From: Pseudomonas rhizophila
Lineage (GTDB): Bacteria; Pseudomonadota; Gammaproteobacteria; Pseudomonadales; Pseudomonadaceae
NCBI RefSeq assembly: GCF_003033885.1
Contig: NZ_CP024081.1
Span: 4,169,427 to 4,230,505, forward strand
Length of the DNA: 61,079 nt
Reading direction: 5' to 3'
Below are positions 35,254-44,563 of the stretch, piece after piece. Every line of letters starts with the position of its first letter. The first letter of the stretch is position 1. The notes under the pieces are model-generated. The model saw nothing but the letters and a program-made list of their open reading frames with translations, was not told the origin of the DNA and did no database searches. The position numbers and the translations under genes were made by a program.

Positions 35254-38200
35254 ACATCGAATATGCCGAGCTGCATTGCCTGTCGAACTTCAGTTTCCAG
35301 CGCGGTGCCTCCAGCGCCCTGGAGCTGTGCCGTCGTGCGCAACAACAAGGTTACAAGGCCCTGGCAATCACCGATGAGTGCACCCTGGCCGGGATTGTCC
35401 GGGCCTGGCAGGCTGCCCGGGAGCTGGACCTGCACTTGATCGTCGGCAGTGAGATCCAGATCGAGAACGGTCCGAAACTGGTGCTGCTGGTGGAAAATCT
35501 GCAAGGCTATCAAGCCTTGTGCCGGCTGATCACCCGCGCCCGCCGCCGCAGCGAGAAAGGTCGCTATCGCATCGTGCGAGAAGACTTCGACGAGCCCTTG
35601 CTGGGGTTGCTGGCGTTGTGGGTGCCCGGTGACAACGATTCCGAAGAGCAGGGGCGCTGGTTGCGGAAGATATTCGCCGAGCGCTTGTGGCTGTCGGTCC
35701 AGTTGCATTGCGGGCAGGACGACCGGCGTCGGCTGGCGGACTTGCTGGCGCTGGCCGAGCGTTTGGACCTTCCGGCCGTGGCCACGGGAGACGTGCACAT
35801 GCATGTGCGCGGCCGGCGCGCCCTGCAGGACACCATGACCGCCATTCGACACCACGTCACGGTGGCCGAGGCCGGTCAGCGCCTGCACCCCAACGGCGAG
35901 CGCCACCTGCGCAGTCTCCCGGCCCTGGCCGAAATCTACCCGCGCGCCTTGCTCGACGAAACGTTGAACATCGCCCGGCGCTGTACGTTCGACCTTGGCC
36001 AACTGCGTTATCAATACCCCCGTGAACTGGTGCCTGAGGGGCATGATCCAGCGTCCTGGCTGCGGGAATTGACCGAACGCGGTATGCGCGAGCGATGGGC
36101 CAAGGGTGTGGAAGACAAAGTACGGGTACAAATCGATAAAGAACTGACTCTGATCGCCGATCTGGGCTACGACAGCTATTTCCTCACCGTACAGGACATC
36201 GTCAGCTTCGCCCGCAGCCGCAATATTCTTTGTCAGGGGCGTGGCTCAGCGGCCAACTCGGCGGTGTGCTACGCCTTGGGGATCACCGAAATCGACCCGA
36301 GCCAGACCAGCATGCTGTTCGAGCGATTCCTGTCCCGGGAGCGCAACGAACCGCCGGACATCGACGTCGATTTTGAACACGAGCGTCGTGAAGAAGTGCT
36401 GCAGTACGTGTTCCAGCGCTACGGCCGCCATCGTGCGGCATTGACGGCAGTGGTCAGCAGCTACCACGGTGCCGGCGCGGTGCGGGACGTCGCCAAGGCC
36501 TTGGGCTTGCCGCCGGATCAGGTCAACGCGCTGGCCGACTGTTGTGGGCGCTGGAGTGACGAGGCGCCGCCAGTGGATCGCCTGCGCGAAGGTGGCTTCG
36601 ACCCGGACAGCCCGGTGTTGCGCCGGGTCCTGAGCCTGACCCAACAACTGATCGGTTTTCCCCGGCATCTGTCCCAGCACCCTGGCGGCTTCGTGATCTC
36701 CGAACAGCCTCTGGACACTCTGGTGCCGGTGGAGAACGCCGCTATGGCCGAGCGCACCATCATCCAGTGGGACAAGGACGACCTGGACGCGGTCGGGTTG
36801 CTCAAGGTGGATATCCTGGCCTTGGGCATGCTCAGCGCAATTCGTCGATGTTTTGATCTGATCGCGCAGTACCGCGGCCAGCACTACACCTTGGCGACGT
36901 TGCCCAAGGACGACGCGGCCACTTACGAGATGATCACCCGCGCCGACACCATTGGCGTGTTCCAGATCGAGTCGCGCGCACAGATGGCGATGTTGCCTCG
37001 GCTCAAACCCGAGTCCTTTTATGACCTGGTTATTGAAGTGGCCATCGTGCGACCGGGGCCGATCCAAGGCGGGATGGTGCACCCGTATCTGCGGCGTAAA
37101 AATAAGGAAGAAGCGGTGACTTACCCCTCCAAAGCGTTGGAAGAAGTGCTCAAGCGCACCTTGGGCGTGCCCCTGTTTCAGGAGCAGGTCATGCAGATCG
37201 CCATCGTTGCGGCGGATTACAGCCCCGGCGAAGCTGACCAGCTGCGTCGTTCCATGGCGGCCTGGAAACGTCACGGCGGCCTGGAACCGCATCGGGAACG
37301 CCTGGCGGCGGGGATGGCGAAAAACGGCTACACAGCCGAATTCGCCGCGCAGATCTTTGAACAGATCAAGGGCTTCGGCAATTACGGTTTTCCCGAGTCC
37401 CATGCCGCCAGCTTCGCCTTGCTGACCTACGCCAGCAGTTGGCTCAAATGCCATGAACCGGCGGCGTTCGCCTGTGCCCTGATCAACAGCTGGCCCATGG
37501 GGTTCTACAGCCCGGACCAGATTCTGCAGGATGCCCGCCGGCATCAGTTGCAGATCCGCCCGGTGGACGTGCGCGCCAGTGACTGGGATTGCAGCCTCGA
37601 ACCCATGGAAGGCCGACAACCGGCGCTTCGCCTGGGGTTGCGCATGATCAAGGGCTTTCGCCAAGAGGATGCCCATCGCATCGAAGCGGCCCGCCGGCAT
37701 CGGCCCTTCAGTGACGTGGCCGACCTTGGCGAGCGCGCGCAACTCGATGCCCGGGCCCAGGCGCAACTGGCCGACGCCGGTGCCTTGCGGGGCTTGGCCG
37801 GTGATCGTCATCGCGCTCGCTGGGAGGTGGCCGGGGTACAGAAACAGCTGGGCTTGTTCGCCGGTTTGCCCAGCCAGGAAGAACCGCCCGTGGACCTGCC
37901 AAAACCTACGGTGGGGGAGAATCTGTTCGCCGATTACGCCAGCGTCGGTACGACACTGGGCCCCCATCCACTGGCTTTGCTGCGCCCCGAACTGCGCGCC
38001 CGGCGCTGTCGCAGCTCGCGGGAGCTGCAGGATGTGGAGCATGGCCGCAACGTCAGCGTCGCCGGGCTGGTCACCGGCCGCCAACGGCCAGGTACGGCCA
38101 GCGGCGTGACTTTTGTCACCCTGGAGGATGAGTTTGGCAACCTCAATGTGGTGGTCTGGCGCGACCTGGCCGAGCGCCAACGCAAAGCGTTGGTGGGTTC

Positions 38201-38327
38201 GCAATTGCTCAGGGTCGACGGGCGTTGGGAAAGTGTCGGTGAGGTTCGTCACCTGATCGCCGGCCGCCTGAGCGACCTGACCGAGTTGCTGGCGGGTATC
38301 CAGGTGCATAGCCGCGATTTCCGCTGA
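35250..38327 (+). CDS. dnaE2: Error-prone DNA polymerase III alpha, DnaE2
   Basis: A 1025-residue C-family polymerase. It opens with the PHP domain ([18 protein letters not shown]), then the polymerase core with the acidic pair in [13 protein letters not shown], ahead of helix-hairpin-helix ([25 protein letters not shown]) and an OB-fold near the C-terminus ([26 protein letters not shown]). DnaE2 makes translesion synthesis with ImuB. The start overlaps imuB (ATGA), closing the four-gene operon. Confidence 0.96.
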   Translation: MNIEYAELHCLSNFSFQRGASSALELCRRAQQQGYKALAITDECTLAGIVRAWQAARELDLHLIVGSEIQIENGPKLVLLVENLQGYQALCRLITRARRRSEKGRYRIVREDFDEPLLGLLALWVPGDNDSEEQGRWLRKIFAERLWLSVQLHCGQDDRRRLADLLALAERLDLPAVATGDVHMHVRGRRALQDTMTAIRHHVTVAEAGQRLHPNGERHLRSLPALAEIYPRALLDETLNIARRCTFDLGQLRYQYPRELVPEGHDPASWLRELTERGMRERWAKGVEDKVRVQIDKELTLIADLGYDSYFLTVQDIVSFARSRNILCQGRGSAANSAVCYALGITEIDPSQTSMLFERFLSRERNEPPDIDVDFEHERREEVLQYVFQRYGRHRAALTAVVSSYHGAGAVRDVAKALGLPPDQVNALADCCGRWSDEAPPVDRLREGGFDPDSPVLRRVLSLTQQLIGFPRHLSQHPGGFVISEQPLDTLVPVENAAMAERTIIQWDKDDLDAVGLLKVDILALGMLSAIRRCFDLIAQYRGQHYTLATLPKDDAATYEMITRADTIGVFQIESRAQMAMLPRLKPESFYDLVIEVAIVRPGPIQGGMVHPYLRRKNKEEAVTYPSKALEEVLKRTLGVPLFQEQVMQIAIVAADYSPGEADQLRRSMAAWKRHGGLEPHRERLAAGMAKNGYTAEFAAQIFEQIKGFGNYGFPESHAASFALLTYASSWLKCHEPAAFACALINSWPMGFYSPDQILQDARRHQLQIRPVDVRASDWDCSLEPMEGRQPALRLGLRMIKGFRQEDAHRIEAARRHRPFSDVADLGERAQLDARAQAQLADAGALRGLAGDRHRARWEVAGVQKQLGLFAGLPSQEEPPVDLPKPTVGENLFADYASVGTTLGPHPLALLRPELRARRCRSSRELQDVEHGRNVSVAGLVTGRQRPGTASGVTFVTLEDEFGNLNVVVWRDLAERQRKALVGSQLLRVDGRWESVGEVRHLIAGRLSDLTELLAGIQVHSRDFR

Positions 38328-38438
38328 ACCCGGCTGCCACACAGCAAGCATGTCGCCAGCCCGGACAGGTTTGCATCATGACCTGCCCATGAAACCAAAC
38401 GCCAGCGCAGCGCTCGAAGCTCTGAGCACAAGGGACTT

Positions 38439-40598
38439 GTGGTATGCCGATTCCCTGCTGGCATTTTCGAGGTTCAGAATCGACTCATGCAGTTCTTATC
38501 CCAGAATCATGGATGCCCCGGTTGGGGCGGTGAAATGGCCGGGCGTATCCGGTCGTTCGATTGGAGCCAGACCGAACTGGGTGCCATCGAGCACTGGTCC
38601 GCCAGTCTGCGCAGCGCAGTCCAGGTGCTGCTGGCGTCGCCTTTGCCGATGGTCATGTTGTGGGGCCGTCAGGGCTTCATGATCTACAACGATGCTTATG
38701 CCGAGTTCGCCGGCGGGCGCCATCCGTACCTGCTGGGCTGCGCGGTAGAGTTGGGCTGGCCGGAAGTGGCCGAATTCAATCGTCACGTACTGGATGTCTG
38801 CCTGGCCGGTGGCACCTTGTCCTATCGCAGCAAAGAGCTGGTACTGCTACGCAATGGCAAGCCCGAAGATGTCTGGATGGACCTTTATTACAGCCCGGTG
38901 CCCGACGATGATCAGTCTCCGGGCGGCGTTTTGGCGATCGTCGTGGAAACCACCGAGCTTGTGCTGACCGAGCGTGCCCGCCAGGAGGCCGAACGCAGCT
39001 ACCGCGCCGTCAACGAGCGCATTCAGTTGGCCCTCTCGGCCGGGCCACTGCTGGGGTCGTTTGTCTGGGATATCCAGAACGACACACTTTCCGGCGATGA
39101 GCGTTTTTCCCGCACGTTCAATTACCCGCCAGACACGCCTCTGGATGCACTGCCTGTCGAGATTGCCCGCCAGAACATCCACCCCGATGATCTGGAGGAG
39201 GTGAACCGGCGGGTCGAACTGACCTTGCGTACCGGAACCCCCTACAACGCTGAGTATCGGGTGCGTCGACTCGGCGGTGATTACCTGTGGGTGCTGGCCA
39301 GCGGCCGATGTGAATTCGATACGTTGGGCCGGCCGTTGCGTTTCCCCGGTGTGCTGATTGATATCAACGAACGCAAGGCGGCTGAAGCATCGCTGCTCAA
39401 GTTCACCCGTGATCTGGAGCAGCGTGTCGCCGAGGAAGTGCATGCGCGGTTGACGGCCGAAGAGCAGTTGCGCCAGTCGCAGAAACTCGAAGCCATTGGC
39501 GGACTCACCGGCGGTGTGGCTCATGACTTCAACAACTTGCTGCAGGTGATCGCCGGCAACCTGCACCTGTTGGCTCGCCACGAACCGCACAACGCCAATG
39601 TGCAGCGGCGGGTCAGTGCCTCCATCGAAGCGGTGGAACGGGGCGCCAAACTGTCCTCGCAATTGCTGGCGTTTGCCCGCCGCCAACCGTTGTCACCGGC
39701 GGTCTACAACCCACGACGAATCTTCGACGGTCTGGGCGAATTGTTGCAGCGGGCCTTGGGCGAAACCATCCAGATCGAAGTGACCTTGCCCGCCGAGCCC
39801 TGGTGCATCCACGTCGATCGCAATCAGCTTGAAAACGCTTTGCTGAACCTGGCGATCAATGCCCGCGATGCCATGTGTGGTGAGGGCACCATCGGCCTGA
39901 TCGGCGAAAACATCGTGCTCGACGAATCGTCCTGCGCCGGTAAAGACATTCCGGCCGGTGACTATGTGCGCCTGTCGGTGATCGACCGCGGCGCGGGCAT
40001 GCCACCCGATGTCCTGGACCATGTGTTCGAGCCGTTTTTCACCACCAAGACTGACGGCCAGGGCACCGGGCTTGGGTTGAGCATGGTGTTCGGGTTCGTC
40101 AAGCAAAGTGGCGGGCATATCGAGATTACCAGTGACGTGGGAGAGGGCACGCGAGCGCAGATGTATTTCCCCCGCAGTCGGCAACCTGAAACAGGTGAAG
40201 AGGCCCCACACAGCCCGCTTCTGACCGGTGGGCAAGAGACGATTCTGGTGGTGGAGGATAACGAAGAGGTGCGCAGCGCGTCGGTGGAGCTGCTGGAACA
40301 GTCCGGTTATCGGACCCTCACGGCCGCCAACGCTGATGCGGCCATGGCGCTTTTGCTCGAAGGTGCCTCGGTGGATCTGATTTTTACCGATGTGGTCATG
40401 CCTGGCCTGATCAAGAGCTCTGACCTGGCGGCCTGGGCCAGGGTACAGACTCCGCCTATGCCCATACTGTTCACCTCGGGCCACACCCGGGACATCATCT
40501 CCCGCAACCACCAGTTGAGCCCCGATACCCATCTGCTGAGCAAACCTTACGGCCCGGATGCCTTGATCACCATGGTGAGGACTGTGTTGGGCAGTTGA
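38439..40598 (+). CDS. Hybrid PAS-sensor histidine kinase
   Basis: A 719-residue cytoplasmic hybrid kinase without membrane segments. A PAS-like sensory region (residues 50-175), a second PAS fold (about 200-310, ending in the PAC motif RPLRFPGVLIDINERK), a short coiled coil, the H-box near residue 362 (GGVAHDFNNLLQVIAGN), the ATPase domain (NALLNLAINARDAM, DRGAGMPPDV, GQGTGLGLSMV) and a C-terminal receiver with Asp near residue 651 (FTDVVMPG). AAGGGA lies eight bases before ATG 38439; ATG 38487 and 38535 are alternatives. The output partner is not adjacent. Confidence 0.92.
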   Translation: MVCRFPAGIFEVQNRLMQFLSQNHGCPGWGGEMAGRIRSFDWSQTELGAIEHWSASLRSAVQVLLASPLPMVMLWGRQGFMIYNDAYAEFAGGRHPYLLGCAVELGWPEVAEFNRHVLDVCLAGGTLSYRSKELVLLRNGKPEDVWMDLYYSPVPDDDQSPGGVLAIVVETTELVLTERARQEAERSYRAVNERIQLALSAGPLLGSFVWDIQNDTLSGDERFSRTFNYPPDTPLDALPVEIARQNIHPDDLEEVNRRVELTLRTGTPYNAEYRVRRLGGDYLWVLASGRCEFDTLGRPLRFPGVLIDINERKAAEASLLKFTRDLEQRVAEEVHARLTAEEQLRQSQKLEAIGGLTGGVAHDFNNLLQVIAGNLHLLARHEPHNANVQRRVSASIEAVERGAKLSSQLLAFARRQPLSPAVYNPRRIFDGLGELLQRALGETIQIEVTLPAEPWCIHVDRNQLENALLNLAINARDAMCGEGTIGLIGENIVLDESSCAGKDIPAGDYVRLSVIDRGAGMPPDVLDHVFEPFFTTKTDGQGTGLGLSMVFGFVKQSGGHIEITSDVGEGTRAQMYFPRSRQPETGEEAPHSPLLTGGQETILVVEDNEEVRSASVELLEQSGYRTLTAANADAAMALLLEGASVDLIFTDVVMPGLIKSSDLAAWARVQTPPMPILFTSGHTRDIISRNHQLSPDTHLLSKPYGPDALITMVRTVLGS

Positions 40599-40693
40599 TC
40601 GCGGCGCGCTAAACAAATGGAACCGAAGCCGCCATGCCACCTTCAAATGACCATGACCGGTCATCAATCCGGCCTGTCATGAATGAGGTGCCT

Positions 40694-40975
40694 ATGAACC
40701 AAGATCCTGCAAACACCCAGCAACAAGGCCAGACGCAGGCCCCGTCACCGCGCAATGATCCGGCGATCGATCCTCAGGTTTCCCCTGAGCCCGCTGGCAC
40801 CCAGCCAGTCAGCCCGGCTGGGGCAGGCAAGGCCCAAAGCGCCGACAGCGAAGTCGATCAAAAAAATCACCACCAGGACAACGACAACACCTTCAGCCCT
40901 GGCTTCAAGCCTGACCCGGACCGCCCGGAATCCGGTGAGAGCACTGACGCCGATATCGATACGGATGGCGGTTAG
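40694..40975 (+). CDS. Small disordered acidic protein
   Basis: A 93-residue protein with almost no hydrophobic residues. It is rich in Gln, Pro, Asp and Ser, with QKNHHQDNDN in the middle and an acidic Asp/Gly tail. GAGG lies five bases before ATG 40694. Such proteins beside stress genes in Pseudomonas are unclassified; it is probably disordered. It lies 95 bp after the kinase on the same strand. Confidence 0.65.
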   Translation: MNQDPANTQQQGQTQAPSPRNDPAIDPQVSPEPAGTQPVSPAGAGKAQSADSEVDQKNHHQDNDNTFSPGFKPDPDRPESGESTDADIDTDGG

Positions 40976-40980
40976 CCAAT

Positions 40981-41012
40981 GAGCCCTGCTTCTTTTCTTG
41001 AAGCTGGGCTTT
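40981..41012 (+). terminator. Weak intrinsic terminator
   Basis: AGCCCTGCTTC, TTTTCTT loop, GAAGCTGGGCT with a short TTT run. One mismatch per arm; the T-run is poor, so termination may be partial. Confidence 0.5.
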
Positions 41013-41046
41013 CGGATTTCACGACGCCGTTGGGTGGCTGGCGCAT

Positions 41047-42207
41047 CTATTGAGTGGATGAGTGAGGCGACAGGTCCATCCGATACCCAGCCCCCGGCTT
41101 GCCTTCATGTAATGCCGACTGGATTTTTTCATACAATGCATTGGCCTCGGCAGTCGTGATTGACCGCGAGCAATCCCGCAATACGACGCGCAACAGAGCA
41201 TTTTCCTGGCCGGGTAACAGCCCGAGTCGCTCGATGGCTTGTGGTGGTAATTCAGACGAAGTCCAACGACCTTTGACTTGCATCTCCTCAATCCAACCAG
41301 AGCAGTCGCCAGCCGCCTGGAGCATTTTCTCAGTCAGTACTTCCTCACTCAAACCCGGAGTCACGGCCACTGAAATGTCCCGAGTAATTGAAGGCAAACG
41401 CGAAACCGTACTCCAAGGACGTAAATCTTGCATCTGGGCCTGAACTCGCTCATTAGGGTCACGCAACAGGCGAATATCCGGGATTCCCTTTCGTAGCATA
41501 GTCAACCGGTCCAGCCCCATCCCCAACGCCAGACCGCCATGGCGCTGCGCATCGATTCCCAGCCGTTGCAATAACGAAGTGGCAATAAGCCCACACTCCA
41601 GCACTTCGACAGCAGAACCATCGTTTATCACATTCACCTCAATGCCACCTTCGGTGTAATGATGCGGACTGTCGCTGTAAACCCAAGGTTTATCGGGGAC
41701 GGCGACCCCAAGGATATCGCCGACCAAGCGCAAAAGGTGTCCGCGCGCCGAGAGCTCGGGTTCACCCAGCACCCATATGTCCATCTGATGTGGCTCGGCG
41801 CAGTGCCAACGATCACGACTGTCGCGGCGGAACGTGATGCCCGGAGCGGCCAGCAAAATGACCTCTCCAGGCTTGCGTTCCTGAGCCGAACGTTGCAGCA
41901 CAATTGGAATCTGGCTAGTGGTTTGTGTACGCAACAGTGAATGTTCGTCTATCCACCGGGTGTGTTCGCTGCCTAGAGTGATTTCTGCCGGGTCATAACC
42001 GAGCAGTCCGTAGTTCTCTTCGGCGGATACGATTCGTGGGCCGGTCTGTATTAGAGCCTGCGGCCACCCAGCACTGACCAGCCCTTCAATTATTTCGTTC
42101 ATGATCAGGCGGACTGCATGTGTGGGCGAGTGCGCCTCAGTCAGATCTGTAATGGATAACGCCTGCTGAAGCGCGACGTCAGTCAGGTATTTCTTGGTAA
42201 CACCCAT
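41047..42207 (-). CDS. Stand-alone PheRS-like protein (PheS core + FDX-ACB)
   Basis: A 386-residue class II synthetase relative. Residues 27-240 are a PheS-type catalytic core: DEHSLLRTQTT (87-97), motif 2 FRRDSRDRWH ending in HQ (126-141), and motif 3 LGMGLDRLTML (228-238). Residues about 268-370 are the FDX-ACB domain normally found at the C-terminus of PheT (RLPSITRDISVAV ... ANALYEKIQSALHE). This single-chain plan is that of mitochondrial PheRS. Bacterial PheRS is an alpha2beta2 enzyme, so this is an extra, special-purpose copy. The Phe-pocket motif FPFTEPS is HHYTEGG here (182-188), so the amino acid may not be Phe. AAGGGG precedes ATG. Confidence 0.85.
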   Translation of the reverse strand: MGVTKKYLTDVALQQALSITDLTEAHSPTHAVRLIMNEIIEGLVSAGWPQALIQTGPRIVSAEENYGLLGYDPAEITLGSEHTRWIDEHSLLRTQTTSQIPIVLQRSAQERKPGEVILLAAPGITFRRDSRDRWHCAEPHQMDIWVLGEPELSARGHLLRLVGDILGVAVPDKPWVYSDSPHHYTEGGIEVNVINDGSAVEVLECGLIATSLLQRLGIDAQRHGGLALGMGLDRLTMLRKGIPDIRLLRDPNERVQAQMQDLRPWSTVSRLPSITRDISVAVTPGLSEEVLTEKMLQAAGDCSGWIEEMQVKGRWTSSELPPQAIERLGLLPGQENALLRVVLRDCSRSITTAEANALYEKIQSALHEGKPGAGYRMDLSPHSSTQ

Positions 42208-42447
42208 TATTGGCCCCTTTGAATCAGTGTTTGCTACGGCTTGAACAGTCGGAGGAAAAACCTATCAACACTAGACCAAACAAACAACTTAATAAGGCGG
42301 ATTTTGGTGTTTTCAGAACTCAGCTACAGATGCTTCCTACATAAATAATCTATTTTTATTTTCTGCTATTCTCAGTAGAAGTATTGGTTCTAAAAAGCGA
42401 TCAAAAAATCATTTAAAAATCAGCATGAATTTGAGCTAATACGACCA

Positions 42448-42468
42448 CCCCCTTGAGCCGCAAGGGGG
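42448..42468 (+). promoter_or_regulatory. GC-rich 5' leader hairpin of the peptide gene
   Basis: CCCCCTTG, loop AGCCG, CAAGGGGG: a perfect 8-bp stem in an otherwise AT-rich leader, 22 bases upstream of the ATG and just ahead of the Shine-Dalgarno site. It could stabilise the messenger or gate translation. No T-run follows, so it is not a terminator. Confidence 0.7.
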
Positions 42469-42490
42469 AAAATAAGGTAAAGGTGAAATC

Positions 42491-42592
42491 ATGAAGAAGC
42501 AGAAAGTAATTCAGGAAAAACTTAATCGTATTACCTCAGGTCCAGAAAATTTTGGGTGGGCTCCATTGGCTTGGGCCTATATGGGTGATTGA
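42491..42592 (+). CDS. 33-residue peptide, possible precursor peptide
   Basis: Encodes MKKQKVIQEKLNRITSG followed by PENFGWAPLAWAYMGD. The N-terminal half is basic and helix-prone, as in a leader, and the C-terminal half is rich in aromatics (Phe21, Trp23, Trp28, Tyr30) and Gly/Pro, as in a modified core. AGGTG lies six bases before ATG. A hairpin precedes it and an intrinsic terminator follows 15 bases after the stop, so the peptide could be made in excess over the downstream gene. The alternative is a leader peptide that controls attenuation. No homologue is recognised from memory. Confidence 0.65.
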   Translation: MKKQKVIQEKLNRITSGPENFGWAPLAWAYMGD

Positions 42593-42607
42593 TATCGTTT
42601 GATTCAG

Positions 42608-42636
42608 AAGGGTGGCATGGATCAGCCACCCTTTTT
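42608..42636 (+). terminator. Intrinsic terminator between peptide gene and M29-like gene
   Basis: AAGGGTGGC, loop ATGGATCA, GCCACCCTT and further T residues: a perfect 9-bp stem. It sits between two genes read in the same direction, only five bases before the next Shine-Dalgarno site, so read-through or regulated antitermination must supply the downstream gene. Confidence 0.85.
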
Positions 42637-42652
42637 CATAAGGAGCTACTTT

Positions 42653-43579
42653 ATGTCGTCCATGACAAATATCCATACACTTTTTGGCGCTGAGGAATTC
42701 TGGGTTGTCGCCGATTCAGAGCAATTTCTTAACAAGTGTTCTAATCAAGGGCTAAAAACTGCGCATATCACCAAGGTCGAAGCTCTGCCTCGCAATAGCA
42801 TAATTTTCTCCTTCAGCAACAGTGCCGCCAAACTCACATTAGAGATTGCGCAAGCCACACCCAGAAAGAGAAGTGTTTTTTGTGCTGCACAAGTTTTCGA
42901 GCCCTCCCTGAGTTGTGCAAGTTATAGTCTGAATTTATTGCTAAATAGCGATTTCAAGAAGGCGCTGAAAAAACAGCGCGCCGTATTAAATATGCTTAAT
43001 TCTTATGATTTGTTTTCAGTTACAGGCAACGGTTCTTGCGGGCGCGTTACTCTATTGCCCAAGGCAGAGCCTTATGCGCTGATTGCCGAGGATGTCTCTG
43101 GCGATTTCATACATTCCGTCGCCGAATTTTTCGAAGTTCATTATGCTCACATGAAGCCTCAAGAACCCTGCCCATTTTTTTTTAGTGGGGAGCTAAATAT
43201 TTCTGGAATTCTGACTGTCCTGAGAAAGCCTAATCCGATGTTGCCCGAAGATATGAAAATGAAACTTCAGCAGCTATCTGATACCCTTTCTGAGAACGGA
43301 GGATTGCTGACTGTCGTGGAGAATAAGGTAACGTCTCTACGAACTGGTAATGGTGAATATATAGAAGTCTTGAAAATGGCCGCAGGAACTCGAGGTCTCG
43401 AATTAACCGAATTCGCCATCGGTGTCAACGATGAAATAGCGCCTCTTATAGATTACAAGATGAACTCGCAATTGAATGAGGGTGTCGGCGGTGTTCACTT
43501 GGCTATCGGAGATGGCTCTAGTGGTTATCACATTGATTTTCTTAGCCCAGCGGCCAATGTCAGCCCCATAACTCAATAA
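42653..43579 (+). CDS. M29/AmpS-like putative metallopeptidase
   Basis: A 308-residue protein. Its C-terminal third (ELTEFAIGVND ... NEGVGGVHLAIGDG ... GYHIDFL) resembles the COG2309/M29 aminopeptidase core; the residues expected to hold metal are Glu253, Glu276, His282, His293 and Asp295. The N-terminal 200 residues are unlike anything I know. AAGGAG lies seven bases before ATG 42653; the upstream extension to 42599 covers the terminator and is not used. Base composition is AT-rich against the flanks. It may trim the peptide or release an amino acid from it. Confidence 0.68.
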   Translation: MSSMTNIHTLFGAEEFWVVADSEQFLNKCSNQGLKTAHITKVEALPRNSIIFSFSNSAAKLTLEIAQATPRKRSVFCAAQVFEPSLSCASYSLNLLLNSDFKKALKKQRAVLNMLNSYDLFSVTGNGSCGRVTLLPKAEPYALIAEDVSGDFIHSVAEFFEVHYAHMKPQEPCPFFFSGELNISGILTVLRKPNPMLPEDMKMKLQQLSDTLSENGGLLTVVENKVTSLRTGNGEYIEVLKMAAGTRGLELTEFAIGVNDEIAPLIDYKMNSQLNEGVGGVHLAIGDGSSGYHIDFLSPAANVSPITQ

Positions 43580-43824
43580 CCTTAATAACGGCGTATGGCA
43601 AAGAGAGCAACTCCTCACTGGGGCAGGACTAATACTCTCTTTTTGGTGAAGTAAAATATCAAGGGGGCGCTTCTCGAAGTTGCTCAGAGACATTTCGGTA
43701 TGCTGAGAGGTCCTCACGTTTGAAACCAAGAATGCCCTGCCAGATTAAACCAGCAGGGCTTCTCGGTCAGGCTGATGATCTCGTTAAACCCTACGTTATG
43801 ATCGGGCTTTTTTTACATTCTCTG

Positions 43825-44346
43825 CTATTTACTTGGATGAGCGGCCTGGAGTTTCTTGGCCATTTCCAGATGTTTTTCCAAGTCTGGAAGCATTTTTTGC
43901 GCGAACGCCTTCAGCTCGGTGTTGCCGGGCTTCTTGTCGTCAGTGACGGTCTCGGCTTCTTTCTTGAACAGGGCAATGGTTTCTTCGTGGGCCATCACCT
44001 GGTTGTTGGCGTAGGCCGCATCAAACGATTCCTCGCGCATATCGAGAATCTTGGCCTTGGCCTTTTTCACCAGCGTGGTTTCGTCCGGCACTTCGATATC
44101 GTGTTTTTTCGCCAGCGAGATCAACTCCTCGTTAGCTTTGGTGTGGTCGGAAATCATCATGTTGGCGAATTCCTTGACGTCCGCCGAACTGCTTTTTTCC
44201 AGGGCCAGTTTGCTGGTTTCGATTTCCGCGATACCACCGGCCGCCGCGTTGTCGACGAAGTCGCTGGAAGTCGCGGCCCAAGCCATTCCCATACTGGTGC
44301 TCAAGGCAACTGCCAGGCCGAGTTGACGCAGGTTGAATCCGTCCAT
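43825..44346 (-). CDS. DUF4142 exported protein
   Basis: A 173-residue protein with a signal peptide (LGLAVALSTSMGMAWAA) and a ferritin-like four-helix DUF4142 body (SSDFVDNAAAGGIAEIETSKLALEKSSSADVKEFANMMISDHTKANEELISLAKK). The conserved helix with DHTKANEEL is the family hallmark. GGAG lies eight bases before ATG 44346. It should act in the periplasm; family members are linked with stress, function unproven. The 245 bp before it on the other side hold no gene. Confidence 0.9.
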   Translation of the reverse strand: MDGFNLRQLGLAVALSTSMGMAWAATSSDFVDNAAAGGIAEIETSKLALEKSSSADVKEFANMMISDHTKANEELISLAKKHDIEVPDETTLVKKAKAKILDMREESFDAAYANNQVMAHEETIALFKKEAETVTDDKKPGNTELKAFAQKMLPDLEKHLEMAKKLQAAHPSK

Positions 44347-44563
44347 AGGTAAGTCTCCACACAGGTTGTACAAGGGACTTGTGTCGTCCTGTTCAATGGA
44401 GAGCGGCGGGCGGACAAAGGTTTGATTGCAAAGCGGTGCGGTACGACGAACGGTCACCGCTGGTCGGATTGGCGGTCGACAGAACCCCGTCGGCGAGGCC
44501 ATTCTGATAGTCGACGAGCGCCGTAGAAGGCGTTAGCCATCGTTCTACCAAAGGAGGTGTTCC

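Noticed and set aside
36246..38351. Long minus-strand frame opposite dnaE2.
   Set aside because: A high-GC shadow frame; the plus strand carries all conserved DnaE2 motifs.
40981..41012. Could the hairpin after the acidic small protein be an attachment site for the 41-43.6 kb island?
   Set aside because: It reads as a weak terminator; no matching direct repeat was found at the other end near 43.6-43.8 kb, and no integrase or tRNA gene is near.
42437..42446. TAATACGACC resembles the first bases of the T7 RNA polymerase promoter.
   Set aside because: Only nine to ten bases agree and the rest of the promoter is absent; no phage polymerase or phage gene is near.
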